This document shows positions 27,256 to 36,509 of a stretch of DNA of 64,000 nt, piece after piece. Within the stretch, counting starts at the first letter, position 1, and every line of letters starts with the position of its first letter. Below the pieces are notes generated by a model, which had not been told where the DNA came from, searched no databases, and was given only the letters and a program-made list of their open reading frames with translations. The stretch spans positions 113,595 through 177,594 of the forward strand of contig JAUIER010000005.1 of NCBI GenBank assembly GCA_030429765.1, written 5' to 3'. The position numbers and the translations under genes are program-made. The stretch is from a bacterium. GTDB taxonomy: Bacteria > Omnitrophota > Gorgyraeia > Zapsychrales > Zapsychraceae.

Positions 27256-28887
27256 TTACCGCCCGGCCGCCACCCGTTGAAAGATCCGAATATCCTGCCC
27301 TGCATCCGGCTGAACCCCAATCGGTTGGAATGTATGCCAGAATAGCTCCGGACGGATCAGATCATACCAATATGTCGGGATCACGTGTACCGATTGATAC
27401 CTCACCCCCAGCCGCTGCCAGACCTCGGTCAGGCCGTCCACCTGCTCCTGATAAGGACCAAAAGCGACAATATAGTCCGGGGCCTGACGACCAAAGAAAT
27501 GGATGGCCGCCATTCCTTGAAATTGCCCGACTTCTTCTTGTAACTGCCAGGCGTATAATGCCTTAGGAGCGTGATACATCAACGGATATGTCGCGTAACC
27601 GGGTACCACCCAGACACTTTTCCCTTCCTGCACATGGTCCGTAATCCAATCCGCCGCCTGTTGATAGGCACTTGGATGTGGATTCATCAGCTCCCGGATG
27701 AATTCAACAATCGTACTGCGGGGACCCGGCGCCGGGATGGCCTGACTGAAGACCGTCACCGACCGCTGAAATCCCCATCCGGCTCCATGCGGAATATTAG
27801 TCCCAAATACCACCGCGGCCAAAGCCAGCGCCAGCCAGCGCCGAGTACCGGCGACCTGAAAAATCATTCGTGCCGAGATCCAGATACACAAGGGCAAGAT
27901 CGGCACCAAATATCGAACCGCGGCGACCGGCATCAGCGCCAAAGGCTGCGGAGACAGAGCCGCCACAGCCGTGATATACACCATCAATGCCGTGAAACTC
28001 CGGGCCAACCAGGTATCCTGTTTGATGTATGCCACAATCGGCGCGGACAACAGCACCACCATCGCGGCAAATTCGCACGTGTTCAAGTCCCGCCAGTTCC
28101 AGATCCATAGGGTTGAAAACTTCGTCCACCACGGATCCGACGGCATTCCATAGACGTCTACTCCGAACGGCCAATACATGATGAACAGCGCCCCGCCGAA
28201 TATCAATTGCAGCCCAATGTAAGCGATCATATGCGAAGCGGGCAACCTTCGAGAATGCCGCCCCCAGACCAGATAGTCGATCGCCATGACCAGCATCACA
28301 CCGGCATAGCATAGATAATTCGCACTCAATAGCGACAGCGATGTCAAGGTCAACACAGCCACATATCCAAACGACGCTTTACGCCGGAGGTACAGATAAC
28401 TGAGAATGACCGTCAGACAAATGACCGGCCCATAATAGCGGCATTGCCGGAAGTACAACATCATCGAGACATTCCCGAGCCAGCCTATCCATATCAAGAT
28501 CCACATCAACACAGACACCTTTGAACGCCATAGCCACATCAGGAGGATGCCGACCGTCAAGAGTCCGCTGATGGCGAACGGCAGGCGGGCCGTGCCGGCT
28601 GACGTCGAATCCTCGTCGACAAAAAATGAGGCCAGATAAAAAGACAACGGCGGAATATAGCGATTCTTCAGATCCTTGAGTTCCACCCCTGAATTGTAGG
28701 CGATCAAATTTTTGCCGCGACGCGCATCCGGCTGACCGGTCTGCGCCACTGACTGCCCAAATAAGGCCGTTGTCGCCTCGTCATCCCACAAGGCGTAATG
28801 GTCCAACCGAAACAGCAATAAAAACGCCATCGCCGCCAGCAATGTTATCGTCAGCGCAATTTTTTGAATTGTGCAGGGCTGCATCAC
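27256..28887 (-). CDS. GT39/ArnT-like membrane glycosyltransferase
   Basis: A 543-residue protein with about ten helices. LDHYALWDDEATTALF directly after helix 1 is the W-D-D-E motif of the ArnT/PMT GT-C superfamily, in which the first Asp or Glu is catalytic. YIPPLSFYLASFF is the following P-P-L loop. The C-terminal 150 residues form a soluble domain (ASAYQQAADWITDHVQEGKS and MAAIHFFGRQAPDYIVAFG), the usual periplasmic domain of this group. It should transfer a sugar from a polyprenyl-phosphate donor. Its start overlaps the upstream gene by 4 bases. Confidence 0.82.
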   Translation of the reverse strand: MMQPCTIQKIALTITLLAAMAFLLLFRLDHYALWDDEATTALFGQSVAQTGQPDARRGKNLIAYNSGVELKDLKNRYIPPLSFYLASFFVDEDSTSAGTARLPFAISGLLTVGILLMWLWRSKVSVLMWILIWIGWLGNVSMMLYFRQCRYYGPVICLTVILSYLYLRRKASFGYVAVLTLTSLSLLSANYLCYAGVMLVMAIDYLVWGRHSRRLPASHMIAYIGLQLIFGGALFIMYWPFGVDVYGMPSDPWWTKFSTLWIWNWRDLNTCEFAAMVVLLSAPIVAYIKQDTWLARSFTALMVYITAVAALSPQPLALMPVAAVRYLVPILPLCIWISARMIFQVAGTRRWLALALAAVVFGTNIPHGAGWGFQRSVTVFSQAIPAPGPRSTIVEFIRELMNPHPSAYQQAADWITDHVQEGKSVWVVPGYATYPLMYHAPKALYAWQLQEEVGQFQGMAAIHFFGRQAPDYIVAFGPYQEQVDGLTEVWQRLGVRYQSVHVIPTYWYDLIRPELFWHTFQPIGVQPDAGQDIRIFQRVAAGR

Positions 28888-30401
28888 TCAAATGTCTCCC
28901 GCGGTTGATACACATGAAAGAAATTCACGGAATAGTGATAATATGACAGTTCAAAACAGGATAGTTGCCGGACTTCCTGATAGTTTTTCTCGATAGCCTT
29001 CACCATTTCCGGCGTCCAGCGATTAAATTGCAGACCGATATTGGAGACGACAATCAGATCAAACCGCCGAGCGGCAATATCGCGGATAAATGGCTGCTGA
29101 TCCCACATACCTCGCTCGGCCAGACGGGTCATGGTAAACGGCTGAAATACAATCGTCCTTCCCTGTTGAACAGCATAGCCCGGGTATTCCAGCAGCACTT
29201 CCCCCGACGCGTTCTGGACATAGTCGGCGATTTCTTCAGACGCGGCCCGATAGTCCTGCGGTGGCGTGGCCGTCTCGGCAGTACGATAGAATACCAGTAC
29301 CTGGGCGAATATCAAAACGATGGCCAGGCTGGGTCCGACGAGAACCGTCCACTGACGTCTGCTCGACTTGACTATTTGTCCCAGCCAGATGCCGACGATC
29401 AAACATCCGGCTAGATAGAATTCCAGGAAATAGTTAATCGATGAACCGGTCTTCCCGGCTGTGATTGTTACAAGTCCGGCAAAAATCCAATAAGCGCTGG
29501 CCCAAATATTTTCACGTCGCCAAAGATTAATGACCGTCGCACTCAAGGCCAAGACTGTCAGGATGCCATGGAATTTCAGAAACACGCTGAGAAAACCGGT
29601 GAACCGATCCAGCGCAAATTCATCCAAGGTGTAGGTGAAGGTGTGCCGGTAAAACTCCCCGCCGGTTAGTGCCTGCAACAACAGGCAAATTCCCAGACCC
29701 AATACCACCATGGCCGCGCCCAACGGAAACATCCGGCGAACGCCATGCATCAGCCGCGATTTGTCGGCACCTCGAACGCCCTCAAAAAATAAATGGATCA
29801 TACAGCTAAGCGACGCCGCGATCAGGCTCTGTCGGGTAAACAGACCCAGCATGAAAAAGATCACGGATACTATCATCCATCCCCTCGCTCGAGATTGATG
29901 TAGACCGCGAACGAACGCCCAGAGCCCCGCACACGTGCACATTAAAGCAAACATATCGGTCCGGCACAAAACCGACCAGACCCGAACCCATCCCGAACAG
30001 ATAAACAAAAGTCCGGCGATGACAGCGATCAAACGTGACCGTGTAACAGTATGGACAATCAATCCGGCAAAAAATCCGATCAATACCGTCGAGACCACCG
30101 ACAGTAGTCGACCCCAACCCAAGTCAGGACCGAACATCGATATCAACCCGCTCAACACCCACTCAAACACCGGCGTGTAGTTCATGACGATATACGGCTC
30201 GACTCCAATCGGCGTGTAGACCGCCTCTCCCCGACTGATGCTCAAGGCCCGGCTCAGGATCAATCCCTCACCGGAATTAACATCGTATGGAAATTGAATG
30301 ATCTGATTGGCGAAGAATATGTAGGACAGCGCTTGGAGGGCCAGGCAAACGAGTAGAAAAATCAACGGCCAACGAAAATATTTTGTGTCAGTACTCATCA
30401 A
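28884..30401 (-). CDS. Multi-pass membrane protein, GT-C glycosyltransferase-like
   Basis: A 505-residue protein with about eleven hydrophobic helices. The first extracytoplasmic loop has FPYDVNSGEGLILSRALSI, with an acidic pair at the GT-C catalytic position, then YIVMNYTPVFEWVLSGLIS, a pattern seen in uncharacterised GT87/GT39-like proteins. A soluble segment at about 380-500 ends the protein. The start may be either of two adjacent ATGs (30401 or 30398). Position between a YfhO-like and an ArnT-like gene supports a glycan role. Confidence 0.7.
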   Translation of the reverse strand: MMSTDTKYFRWPLIFLLVCLALQALSYIFFANQIIQFPYDVNSGEGLILSRALSISRGEAVYTPIGVEPYIVMNYTPVFEWVLSGLISMFGPDLGWGRLLSVVSTVLIGFFAGLIVHTVTRSRLIAVIAGLLFICSGWVRVWSVLCRTDMFALMCTCAGLWAFVRGLHQSRARGWMIVSVIFFMLGLFTRQSLIAASLSCMIHLFFEGVRGADKSRLMHGVRRMFPLGAAMVVLGLGICLLLQALTGGEFYRHTFTYTLDEFALDRFTGFLSVFLKFHGILTVLALSATVINLWRRENIWASAYWIFAGLVTITAGKTGSSINYFLEFYLAGCLIVGIWLGQIVKSSRRQWTVLVGPSLAIVLIFAQVLVFYRTAETATPPQDYRAASEEIADYVQNASGEVLLEYPGYAVQQGRTIVFQPFTMTRLAERGMWDQQPFIRDIAARRFDLIVVSNIGLQFNRWTPEMVKAIEKNYQEVRQLSCFELSYYHYSVNFFHVYQPRETFE

Positions 30402-30418
30402 TCCCTCATGTGTTCAGA

Positions 30419-32203
30419 TTACACGAATCTCCATCTGCCCGTGATAATCATGCCGGCCGAAAACAGAATAAAACCGAGCGAAATGATCACGCCGACCACA
30501 AAACTGTCGGGGCGGTAGTATAGATCCAGACGATAGGAGCCGGCGGGCACAAACGCGGACACCAATCCTTCCGACGCCACCGCTTTTAATGATTGATCGG
30601 CAGCCCGCACCTTCCATCCTTTATGAAAGTTTTGATTGAGCACCACGAGATTTGGCTCCTTCAAATTCACGTCCAGTGTCACACGATTGGGCGTGAAATC
30701 GACGAGAGTTATTTCGCCCTGAGGTCGGTCTAAATAGTATTCGCCCCGATAATCGCTTTCCGTTACCCGTCGGACCTCCCCCTGCTTGACCTGGGTCACC
30801 TCATAGGCGTCCAGCACACCGCTATTAGCCAGAAACAACGGATACAACGAACTGTTCGACAATCGCTTGCCATATAAATTCACATACTGATAGCGCTGTG
30901 CAAAATATGTATTCTCTTGCAGGACCTTCGGCTTGATCACAAAGGCGTTTGAAAAAACTCCGGAGTTTGATTCATACAAGTCCACAATCACAATTGTCAG
31001 CAGCACGTATATCAACCATCCCAGTTTAAATCGGGATTTGGATGACTGATCCTTCTGTCGGATAAAAGACTCAATGGATTGAAAGACCTTTCCGGAAACT
31101 ATCGCGATCACAAATACAAATCCCAGCATAAACCTCGACGGGACCGTGAGTGAATCGAAAAACGGCAGCTGATGCAATACGTACCACAGATTCAAAATTG
31201 ATCCGCTGCCCATTCCGATGATAAACATGACTATTCCCGTCCCGATCAGTGGCCATAAATGACCAAAGTAAACAACAAATCCGTACAGGCCCAGTAACAA
31301 CGGGATCCACCCGATATAGGCGCCATATTCGTGCCAATCATAATCTAAGCCCATCTTCCGCGTTTCTTCCCAATTCATCATATCGAGGACCTCCTGATCT
31401 GTATCCAGGAAGATATGGTAAAGCGCTGAGACAGGTACCGCACTGTTCTCTTCCGTCGTTCGCGGAAACTCTGACAGAAATTCCAGCATGGGCAGCAGCT
31501 TCGCCGAACACAATAAAAATGTCCCCAACCATATCACCGATATCATCTTCAATGCCCGAACCTCTCGATTCTTGATAGCCTTGAAAATCGCAAATATGCC
31601 CATGAAAACCAGCATAATGTTAAACACATCGACACTGCCATTCAACAGGATGAGCGCCAAAGACATGATCCCGCCAAAAACATATTTTTTGTCGTCCAGA
31701 CTCTTGAGAAAAAACGCCACGTACCACGGCACGAAGGCCATCGAAAACCATTCCGTATGTCCCTCCGTCAGATGCAGGACAAACATCGAACAAAACATAA
31801 AAACAAACGCTGAAAAATATCTGGCCAACCGGCCCAGATCAAATTGTTTACCCAAAAAAAACATACCGTACAGACCGATAAACAAATGAACGGGTATCTG
31901 AATCTTGAGTCCGGCGATTGGACCAAAAATCAGTACAAAAACGTAGAACGGTGACAGAATCGGCGAATGCGGATGGGCCAGCATGACATTGCCCCCGTTG
32001 ACATAAGGATTCCATAACGGGAACTGACCGTACTCCATAATCGTGCGGTACGGAACCGCATTCCACATCGTAAACTGATCCCAATCCATCTGCCCCCAGT
32101 ACCCGAAATTTTCATAGATGGGCGACGCGAATATAGCGGCACTGATCGCAAAAATAAAAAATGTGATAAATCGACTCAAGACCTCTCCTCTTGTCTGTAT
32201 CAA
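30419..32203 (-). CDS. YfhO-family membrane protein, GT-C fold
   Basis: A 594-residue protein with about twelve helices. MDWDQFTMWNAVPYRTIMEY and FPLWNPYVNGGNVMLAHP in the first loop are the YfhO hallmark: an acidic D-x-D pair followed by P-L-W-N-P and a Gly pair. The C-terminal region (about 440-560) is a beta-rich extracytoplasmic domain containing LVVLNQNFHKGWKV and GSYRLDLYYRP, which is typical for the family; the last helix follows. In Gram-positives YfhO-type proteins add sugars to teichoic or lipoteichoic acids; here the acceptor is unknown. Confidence 0.82.
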   Translation of the reverse strand: MIQTRGEVLSRFITFFIFAISAAIFASPIYENFGYWGQMDWDQFTMWNAVPYRTIMEYGQFPLWNPYVNGGNVMLAHPHSPILSPFYVFVLIFGPIAGLKIQIPVHLFIGLYGMFFLGKQFDLGRLARYFSAFVFMFCSMFVLHLTEGHTEWFSMAFVPWYVAFFLKSLDDKKYVFGGIMSLALILLNGSVDVFNIMLVFMGIFAIFKAIKNREVRALKMISVIWLGTFLLCSAKLLPMLEFLSEFPRTTEENSAVPVSALYHIFLDTDQEVLDMMNWEETRKMGLDYDWHEYGAYIGWIPLLLGLYGFVVYFGHLWPLIGTGIVMFIIGMGSGSILNLWYVLHQLPFFDSLTVPSRFMLGFVFVIAIVSGKVFQSIESFIRQKDQSSKSRFKLGWLIYVLLTIVIVDLYESNSGVFSNAFVIKPKVLQENTYFAQRYQYVNLYGKRLSNSSLYPLFLANSGVLDAYEVTQVKQGEVRRVTESDYRGEYYLDRPQGEITLVDFTPNRVTLDVNLKEPNLVVLNQNFHKGWKVRAADQSLKAVASEGLVSAFVPAGSYRLDLYYRPDSFVVGVIISLGFILFSAGMIITGRWRFV

Positions 32204-33852
32204 GGTTTATTGTGTTCGAATAATTCTAAATAGACGCCGTCCTTCTTTTTGAACATTCTTTTACGGTACCGCGTCTGAAAGTAATTCTGCACATGCTGTG
32301 AATTCAAGCCCAAATCAAACTGTTCGTCGTCCTTAAACCAACTCACCGAGAGCAACCACACGCGATTAAATTGTTGCTCTTCCCAAGGTATCTGACTGAG
32401 ATCAAGATTTCCCTCGGGTTTGAGGTCAAAGGCATACATTTGGCCTCCCTCAAATTCCATCCGCGCGACGATATCCTTGACCTGCAGGAAGCGGATATCG
32501 TATGGCTGCAGAAACTGAGGATACATCAGATATGTTACGTCATCAAATTTAATGCCGGCTTCCGAGGCTGATCTGGAGATCAACTGGTCAAACATCATCA
32601 CGAATCCCTGTGTATCGGTGACGGCAATCAGATCGCCCGGCTGAAAATTTTCTCTGATCAGCTGAAGCAGATTCGCATAGTTTTTCTTGGGCGTCACGCC
32701 GGTAAACAATGTTGAACGGGCCCAATGGTCCAGCATATGATTTCGATGGTAATTGACAATCGAGATCATACTCAAAACCAGGACACAGACAACGATCATA
32801 ATGCGCTCCTGCCTGGCCTTGATGCTAACAATTCCATGAGCAATAAACAGGTAATAGAATGGCGAAAAGATCAGCAACTGTCGATTGATATAAACCGGCA
32901 TGATCACGTAAGAAATGACACATACAAGAATCAACGGCAATACCAGCAGCGAAACCAGCGTAAGCGTTGCGGAGCGATCTTTTTGATACTGCAGATACGC
33001 GCCCCATCCGAACAGCACAAAGAATAATACCAGACCTATAGAATACTGAATAACATAGGCCGAGTATCCTAAATCAAAAATCAGCCAGGTAAATAGCAAC
33101 ATGATCCAGCTGGGCCGCGGCAGCCAGAAATCATGCTGAACATAACTCACCTGATTAGCCAGAACCGGCATCGAAAGCATGAAGGCTCCGACGATGAATG
33201 TCGACATCAACAACCACGGTTTGATCAAATCTCGACGCTGCTTGGGCCACAGATAAAGACCTGAAACTAGGATCAGAAAAACAGCATAATAACTTGTAAA
33301 TATCGAGGCTACGCCGGCCAGGCCATATCCGATCCACCATCGTGAAGACCGATCGTTGACGGCGCGAAAAAATAAATACATCATCAACAGCGTGAAAAAG
33401 GTCGCCATAGCATAGGCCCGGGCCTCCTGGGCATACCAGATATGGAACGGATTGACCGACAACAGCAGCAAGGCCATCAAGCTGGTTGCGCGCTCAAAAA
33501 ATAACCGCGCTAGCCTGTAAAAAACAATCAATGCCCCAATACTGAATAAAATCGAAATCCATCGCAGCCCCTGACCATCCGCGGCGAATAGACTGAAAAA
33601 AAACACCAGTCCATAATAAGCCGGCGAATGTGGATCGTTCTTGATACGATTCACAAACATTTCGCCCGGTGCTTGATTCGACAACTCGGCCATCTGATGG
33701 ATTCGGCCCGACGAGAATAAATTTGTCCCGATTTCGTCAAACCACAGGTCGTACGAATTCCATCCAAATACGCGAAGCACGATTCCAATCGTCAGGATAA
33801 GCAAGTACAACCGGTACTGGGACCAGGTACTATTTTGTTTATGCATAGTCAT
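32200..33852 (-). CDS. GT39/ArnT-like membrane glycosyltransferase
   Basis: I use the ATG at 33852 (MTMHKQNSTWSQY), giving 550 residues; the frame extends nine codons upstream to a TTG. An AAGGGA stands about eleven bases ahead. NSYDLWFDEIGTNLF after helix 1 is the W-x-D-E catalytic motif. HSPAYYGLVFF and NPFHIWYAQEARAYA are the second and third conserved loops of the PMT_2 group. About ten helices precede a soluble C-terminal domain. It is the first gene of the glycan run and overlaps the YfhO-like gene by 4 bases. Confidence 0.84.
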   Translation of the reverse strand: MTMHKQNSTWSQYRLYLLILTIGIVLRVFGWNSYDLWFDEIGTNLFSSGRIHQMAELSNQAPGEMFVNRIKNDPHSPAYYGLVFFFSLFAADGQGLRWISILFSIGALIVFYRLARLFFERATSLMALLLLSVNPFHIWYAQEARAYAMATFFTLLMMYLFFRAVNDRSSRWWIGYGLAGVASIFTSYYAVFLILVSGLYLWPKQRRDLIKPWLLMSTFIVGAFMLSMPVLANQVSYVQHDFWLPRPSWIMLLFTWLIFDLGYSAYVIQYSIGLVLFFVLFGWGAYLQYQKDRSATLTLVSLLVLPLILVCVISYVIMPVYINRQLLIFSPFYYLFIAHGIVSIKARQERIMIVVCVLVLSMISIVNYHRNHMLDHWARSTLFTGVTPKKNYANLLQLIRENFQPGDLIAVTDTQGFVMMFDQLISRSASEAGIKFDDVTYLMYPQFLQPYDIRFLQVKDIVARMEFEGGQMYAFDLKPEGNLDLSQIPWEEQQFNRVWLLSVSWFKDDEQFDLGLNSQHVQNYFQTRYRKRMFKKKDGVYLELFEHNKP

Positions 33853-33903
33853 CTGTCTGGGTATCCCTTGAAGATACAATTATGGAACGCGTTGGTATTA
33901 AAT

Positions 33904-33932
33904 AATATAGCCCAGATCGGGTTAGAAATGAA
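33904..33932 (-). promoter_or_regulatory. Possible weak promoter of the glycan operon
   Basis: On the minus strand TTCATT (33927-33932) and TATATT (33904-33909) are separated by 17 bases and lie about 50 bases upstream of the ATG at 33852. The -10 is good, the -35 is poor (three of six matches). The gap 33853-33992 contains nothing else that I can identify. Confidence 0.3.
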
Positions 33933-33992
33933 TGAAATTTATGCGGATTATATTCGGGTAGATTCCTGGTGAGGCCAATAACGCGGCGAGGA

Positions 33993-34220
33993 TTACCGGA
34001 TGCAGACAGCAGTCGTGACAGCTCCAAGGTTCAAGTTGGTTTGGACCGAATTAACCAAAGTCTCACCCTGACAAAGCGGAGTTCCGTCTGCCGTCGAGTC
34101 CAAAGTCAACTCCACGCACTGCGCGTCGACACTGGCCGGCGGTTTCAGGATAAAATAAGCTGACAGACCGACTGTCATCATATAAATGAGTGTGAGATAA
34201 TATAGAATTTTGGTTTTCAT
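33993..34220 (-). CDS. Small exported protein, third member of a tandem family
   Basis: A 75-residue protein from the second of two adjacent ATGs (34220), which has an AGGA seven bases upstream. An N-terminal hydrophobic segment (about 5-26) is followed by PPASVDAQC, then a short extracellular part that ends LGAVTTAVCIR. The layout (N-terminal helix, AQ-C, short body, ATxC ending) is the same as in the two genes to its right, so it belongs with them, but it is shorter and more diverged. Function unknown; a minor subunit of the structure made by the pilin-like proteins is plausible. Confidence 0.6.
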   Translation of the reverse strand: MKTKILYYLTLIYMMTVGLSAYFILKPPASVDAQCVELTLDSTADGTPLCQGETLVNSVQTNLNLGAVTTAVCIR

Positions 34221-34229
34221 CATATCTTC

Positions 34230-34517
34230 CTAATTGAAGTTATCAAAGCATAGTGTGGCGCGAATCGGAACTCCGTATGGTCCGGCGGTCCGTCCGATGG
34301 TGACAATATCCGAATAGATACCACTGGCGCATTCGGGAATACAGGCCGGACCTGAACTGCATTCTTCGATCGTTACCTGAAAACACGATGACTGCGCGTT
34401 GACAATATTTGGCTTGGACAGAAATGAATACAATATCAAATAGACCAGTACGATGCTGGTCGACACAAACATGTACAGTGTTCGTTTTTTTAAACTTTTT
34501 TCTTTTGTTGGATTCAT
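34230..34517 (-). CDS. Small exported Cys-containing protein, tandem paralogue
   Basis: A 95-residue protein: basic start, membrane helix at about 13-33, then NIVNAQSSCFQVTIEECSSG, and a C-terminus YGVPIRATLCFDNFN. It aligns along most of its length with the 34548-35012 protein (AQNCFQPTIVACNTG, YGTPIYATLCLN). Six Cys lie in the extracellular part, suggesting disulfides. The N-terminal helix could be a signal peptide cleaved near NAQ or a retained anchor. I know no family for it. Confidence 0.65.
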   Translation of the reverse strand: MNPTKEKSLKKRTLYMFVSTSIVLVYLILYSFLSKPNIVNAQSSCFQVTIEECSSGPACIPECASGIYSDIVTIGRTAGPYGVPIRATLCFDNFN

Positions 34518-34547
34518 ATCTATTCGCCCTATTTTCGTTTTACATCC

Positions 34548-35012
34548 CTATGGCAAACATGTTCCGCCCGGACAATCACCGTTCGATCCGCAGCATCCCA
34601 AAGCATTCGTTCCACCCGAACAAATTCCGGCCTGAGCAGCCCCGCAGCACAATGGTCCACCGGCCACTGAAGCTCCCGTACAGTTATTGGTACAGCAATC
34701 ACCCGGTGCTGCACATGAGTCACCCACGAGCGCACATCCCGGACCGCTTCCGCTGATATTCAGGCACAATGTCGCGTATATGGGTGTACCATATACACCA
34801 GCTGTAAATCCGCTATTGACAACGTCCGGTGACAAAAATCCACCCGGGCATGTCGGCAGACAAGCCGATCCCGTATTACAGGCCACAATCGTGGGCTGAA
34901 AACAGTTCTGCGCCTCGACAACATCCGTCTTTTGCAGCAGATTAAACAAGGAAACATACACAAAGACGATGCCGGAAATGATTGTTAGGTATATCGCTCG
35001 TTTTCTACTCAT
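34548..35012 (-). CDS. Small exported Cys-rich protein, tandem paralogue with extension
   Basis: The frame begins at a TTG (35036), but I place the start at the ATG at 35012 (MSRKRAIYLTIISG), giving 154 residues. An N-terminal helix (about 5-24) leads to VVEAQNCFQ. The first 90 residues align with the 95-residue neighbour; an additional C-terminal part of about 60 residues is very rich in Cys and Gly (CAAPGDCCTNNCTG, GCCGSNGDCPGGTC), with spacing that resembles small disulfide knots. The gene follows the 448-residue pilin-like gene after 42 bases. Confidence 0.68.
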   Translation of the reverse strand: MSRKRAIYLTIISGIVFVYVSLFNLLQKTDVVEAQNCFQPTIVACNTGSACLPTCPGGFLSPDVVNSGFTAGVYGTPIYATLCLNISGSGPGCALVGDSCAAPGDCCTNNCTGASVAGGPLCCGAAQAGICSGGTNALGCCGSNGDCPGGTCLP

Positions 35013-35054
35013 AATCAACTCGCTTCGTAAATTCAATTGACTTACGGCCCAAAA

Positions 35055-36401
35055 CTAGGACCAAATACAACCGGCTCCTGCCAGACACGCGGCCGAAGAT
35101 GTATATGTACAGTTGTCGCTAGGAATACACTGTCCTCCAAATCCCAGCCACAGACATCCAGGATAGGAAGTACACAAGGCCATGTTGAAGTTGGCCGACG
35201 CACAGTCATACAGCGGATTCCGAGAACATGATCCCGGAGCACCGCCCCCGCCGCTGGTCAATCCAACACCCTGACAACAAGCCAGGACTTCATCGCCTCC
35301 ACACGCCGCTTGGTCAGCCAATCCAGGTAAACACGCATTATGCTGAATCGCCGAACAGCAATATCCACCGCCGCCAACCCATTCACACCAGGGGAAAAAC
35401 TCACAACGGGTAAACGTCGGCCCGGTAGGTGAAGTTAGCGTCATATTGGTTACAAATTGATCACAGGCTCTTTGCTCATAACATCCGCCGGATGAGGACC
35501 ACGCGCACGCGTCGCCATACGTGCCAGTACATTCCGCCTGAAGCAGCCCCGCGCATCCCGTCGGCAATGGCGGTGGTGGCGGAGTCCCTCTGGCCTGACA
35601 ATCCCCTGAAGAAATTCCACAGTCAATGATACATGTCCCTGAATCGTTATACGACCCCGTCGGACACTCGCACGATGTGGCGCCAAATCCCGGTACAAAC
35701 GCCCCCGTACACTCCCACTGACACTTTGGTGCACTTCCAATTGGAGCGCTACACTTTCCGGGTTCTACAAATGTGATGTTGATATCGAAAGGTAAATTTA
35801 GATCGTCCTGAGGACAAATGTCCGGAGCAAACTCCGGATTGGCAACCGGATCCGGAGGATTGAGACAACGGAAGTCGCAGTTTCCATTATAAAGGCAAAC
35901 AATGCGTGTCGGATTGTTGGGATCCTCGCCACCGCAGTAATAGCGGCCGGGCACTTCGGTATCTGTACACGGAACACCCGTCGTGGTATCCGCAAGCGTT
36001 CCACATTCGTCTGGAACAACCCCGGGCACCGGCGTTGAACAACAATTTATGTTGGGGGTACAGATATCGTTACCTGTCCCGCAGGAAATCGGATTACATG
36101 AAAATACGTCTGAATCTTCGGTTTCACCACATGTGCCGAAACCGCAACAAGGAGGGCTGCTGCAAGGGTCTTGATGCTGACATTGACAGCTTACGTCAAA
36201 ACCGGCTGGAGGAGCCGCTGTGATCGGCTCCTGAAAGGAGTCTCGATATGAATCATCCCACCCCTTGACATTGGCGTTCCAGGAACGGATAACGTATGGC
36301 CCCATGACCATAACACCGGCCAACATAAGAGTAATCAGGAGGGCATACTCCACCATACTTTGCCCACCGACATTTCGAGATTTTCGAAAAAACTTAAGCA
36401 T
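35055..36401 (-). CDS. Flp/TadE-type prepilin-like protein with large Cys-rich ectodomain
   Basis: A 448-residue protein. The N-terminus VGGQSMVEYALLITLMLAGV is a class IVb (Flp/TadE) prepilin signal: with cleavage after G13, Glu falls at +5 and Tyr at +6, followed by the hydrophobic helix. Normal Flp pilins have about 60-80 residues and TadE/F about 150-200, so the 400-residue Cys-rich extension is unusual. A module at about 194-231 (DICPQDD ... KCQWEC) recurs in the 1918-residue protein. C-terminal units such as FPWCEW and YPGCLWLGFGGQC also recur there. It is a paralogue of 36510-37631. It should be processed by a prepilin peptidase, which is not in this window. Confidence 0.8.
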   Translation of the reverse strand: MLKFFRKSRNVGGQSMVEYALLITLMLAGVMVMGPYVIRSWNANVKGWDDSYRDSFQEPITAAPPAGFDVSCQCQHQDPCSSPPCCGFGTCGETEDSDVFSCNPISCGTGNDICTPNINCCSTPVPGVVPDECGTLADTTTGVPCTDTEVPGRYYCGGEDPNNPTRIVCLYNGNCDFRCLNPPDPVANPEFAPDICPQDDLNLPFDINITFVEPGKCSAPIGSAPKCQWECTGAFVPGFGATSCECPTGSYNDSGTCIIDCGISSGDCQARGTPPPPPLPTGCAGLLQAECTGTYGDACAWSSSGGCYEQRACDQFVTNMTLTSPTGPTFTRCEFFPWCEWVGGGGYCCSAIQHNACLPGLADQAACGGDEVLACCQGVGLTSGGGGAPGSCSRNPLYDCASANFNMALCTSYPGCLWLGFGGQCIPSDNCTYTSSAACLAGAGCIWS

Positions 36402-36426
36402 TATCAGAGACCTTTCGAGTATTACT

Positions 36427-36455
36427 AGTATATAATATTAAAACTCGCTGTTCAA
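36427..36455 (-). promoter_or_regulatory. Sigma-70-type promoter for the 448-residue pilin-like gene
   Basis: On the minus strand TTGAAC (36450-36455) and TATACT (36427-36432) are 17 bases apart and lie about 26 bases upstream of the ATG at 36401. Both hexamers are identical to those of the promoter at 44915-44943. Within the same gap the segment AAACTC ... GAGTTT can form a hairpin that overlaps the promoter and could also serve as a weak terminator for the gene ending at 36510. Confidence 0.62.
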
Positions 36456-36509
36456 GCAAAGAGTTTACCGTTCGAATTTTTCCAAAAAACGGCATTTTGA
36501 GCCTCCTGA

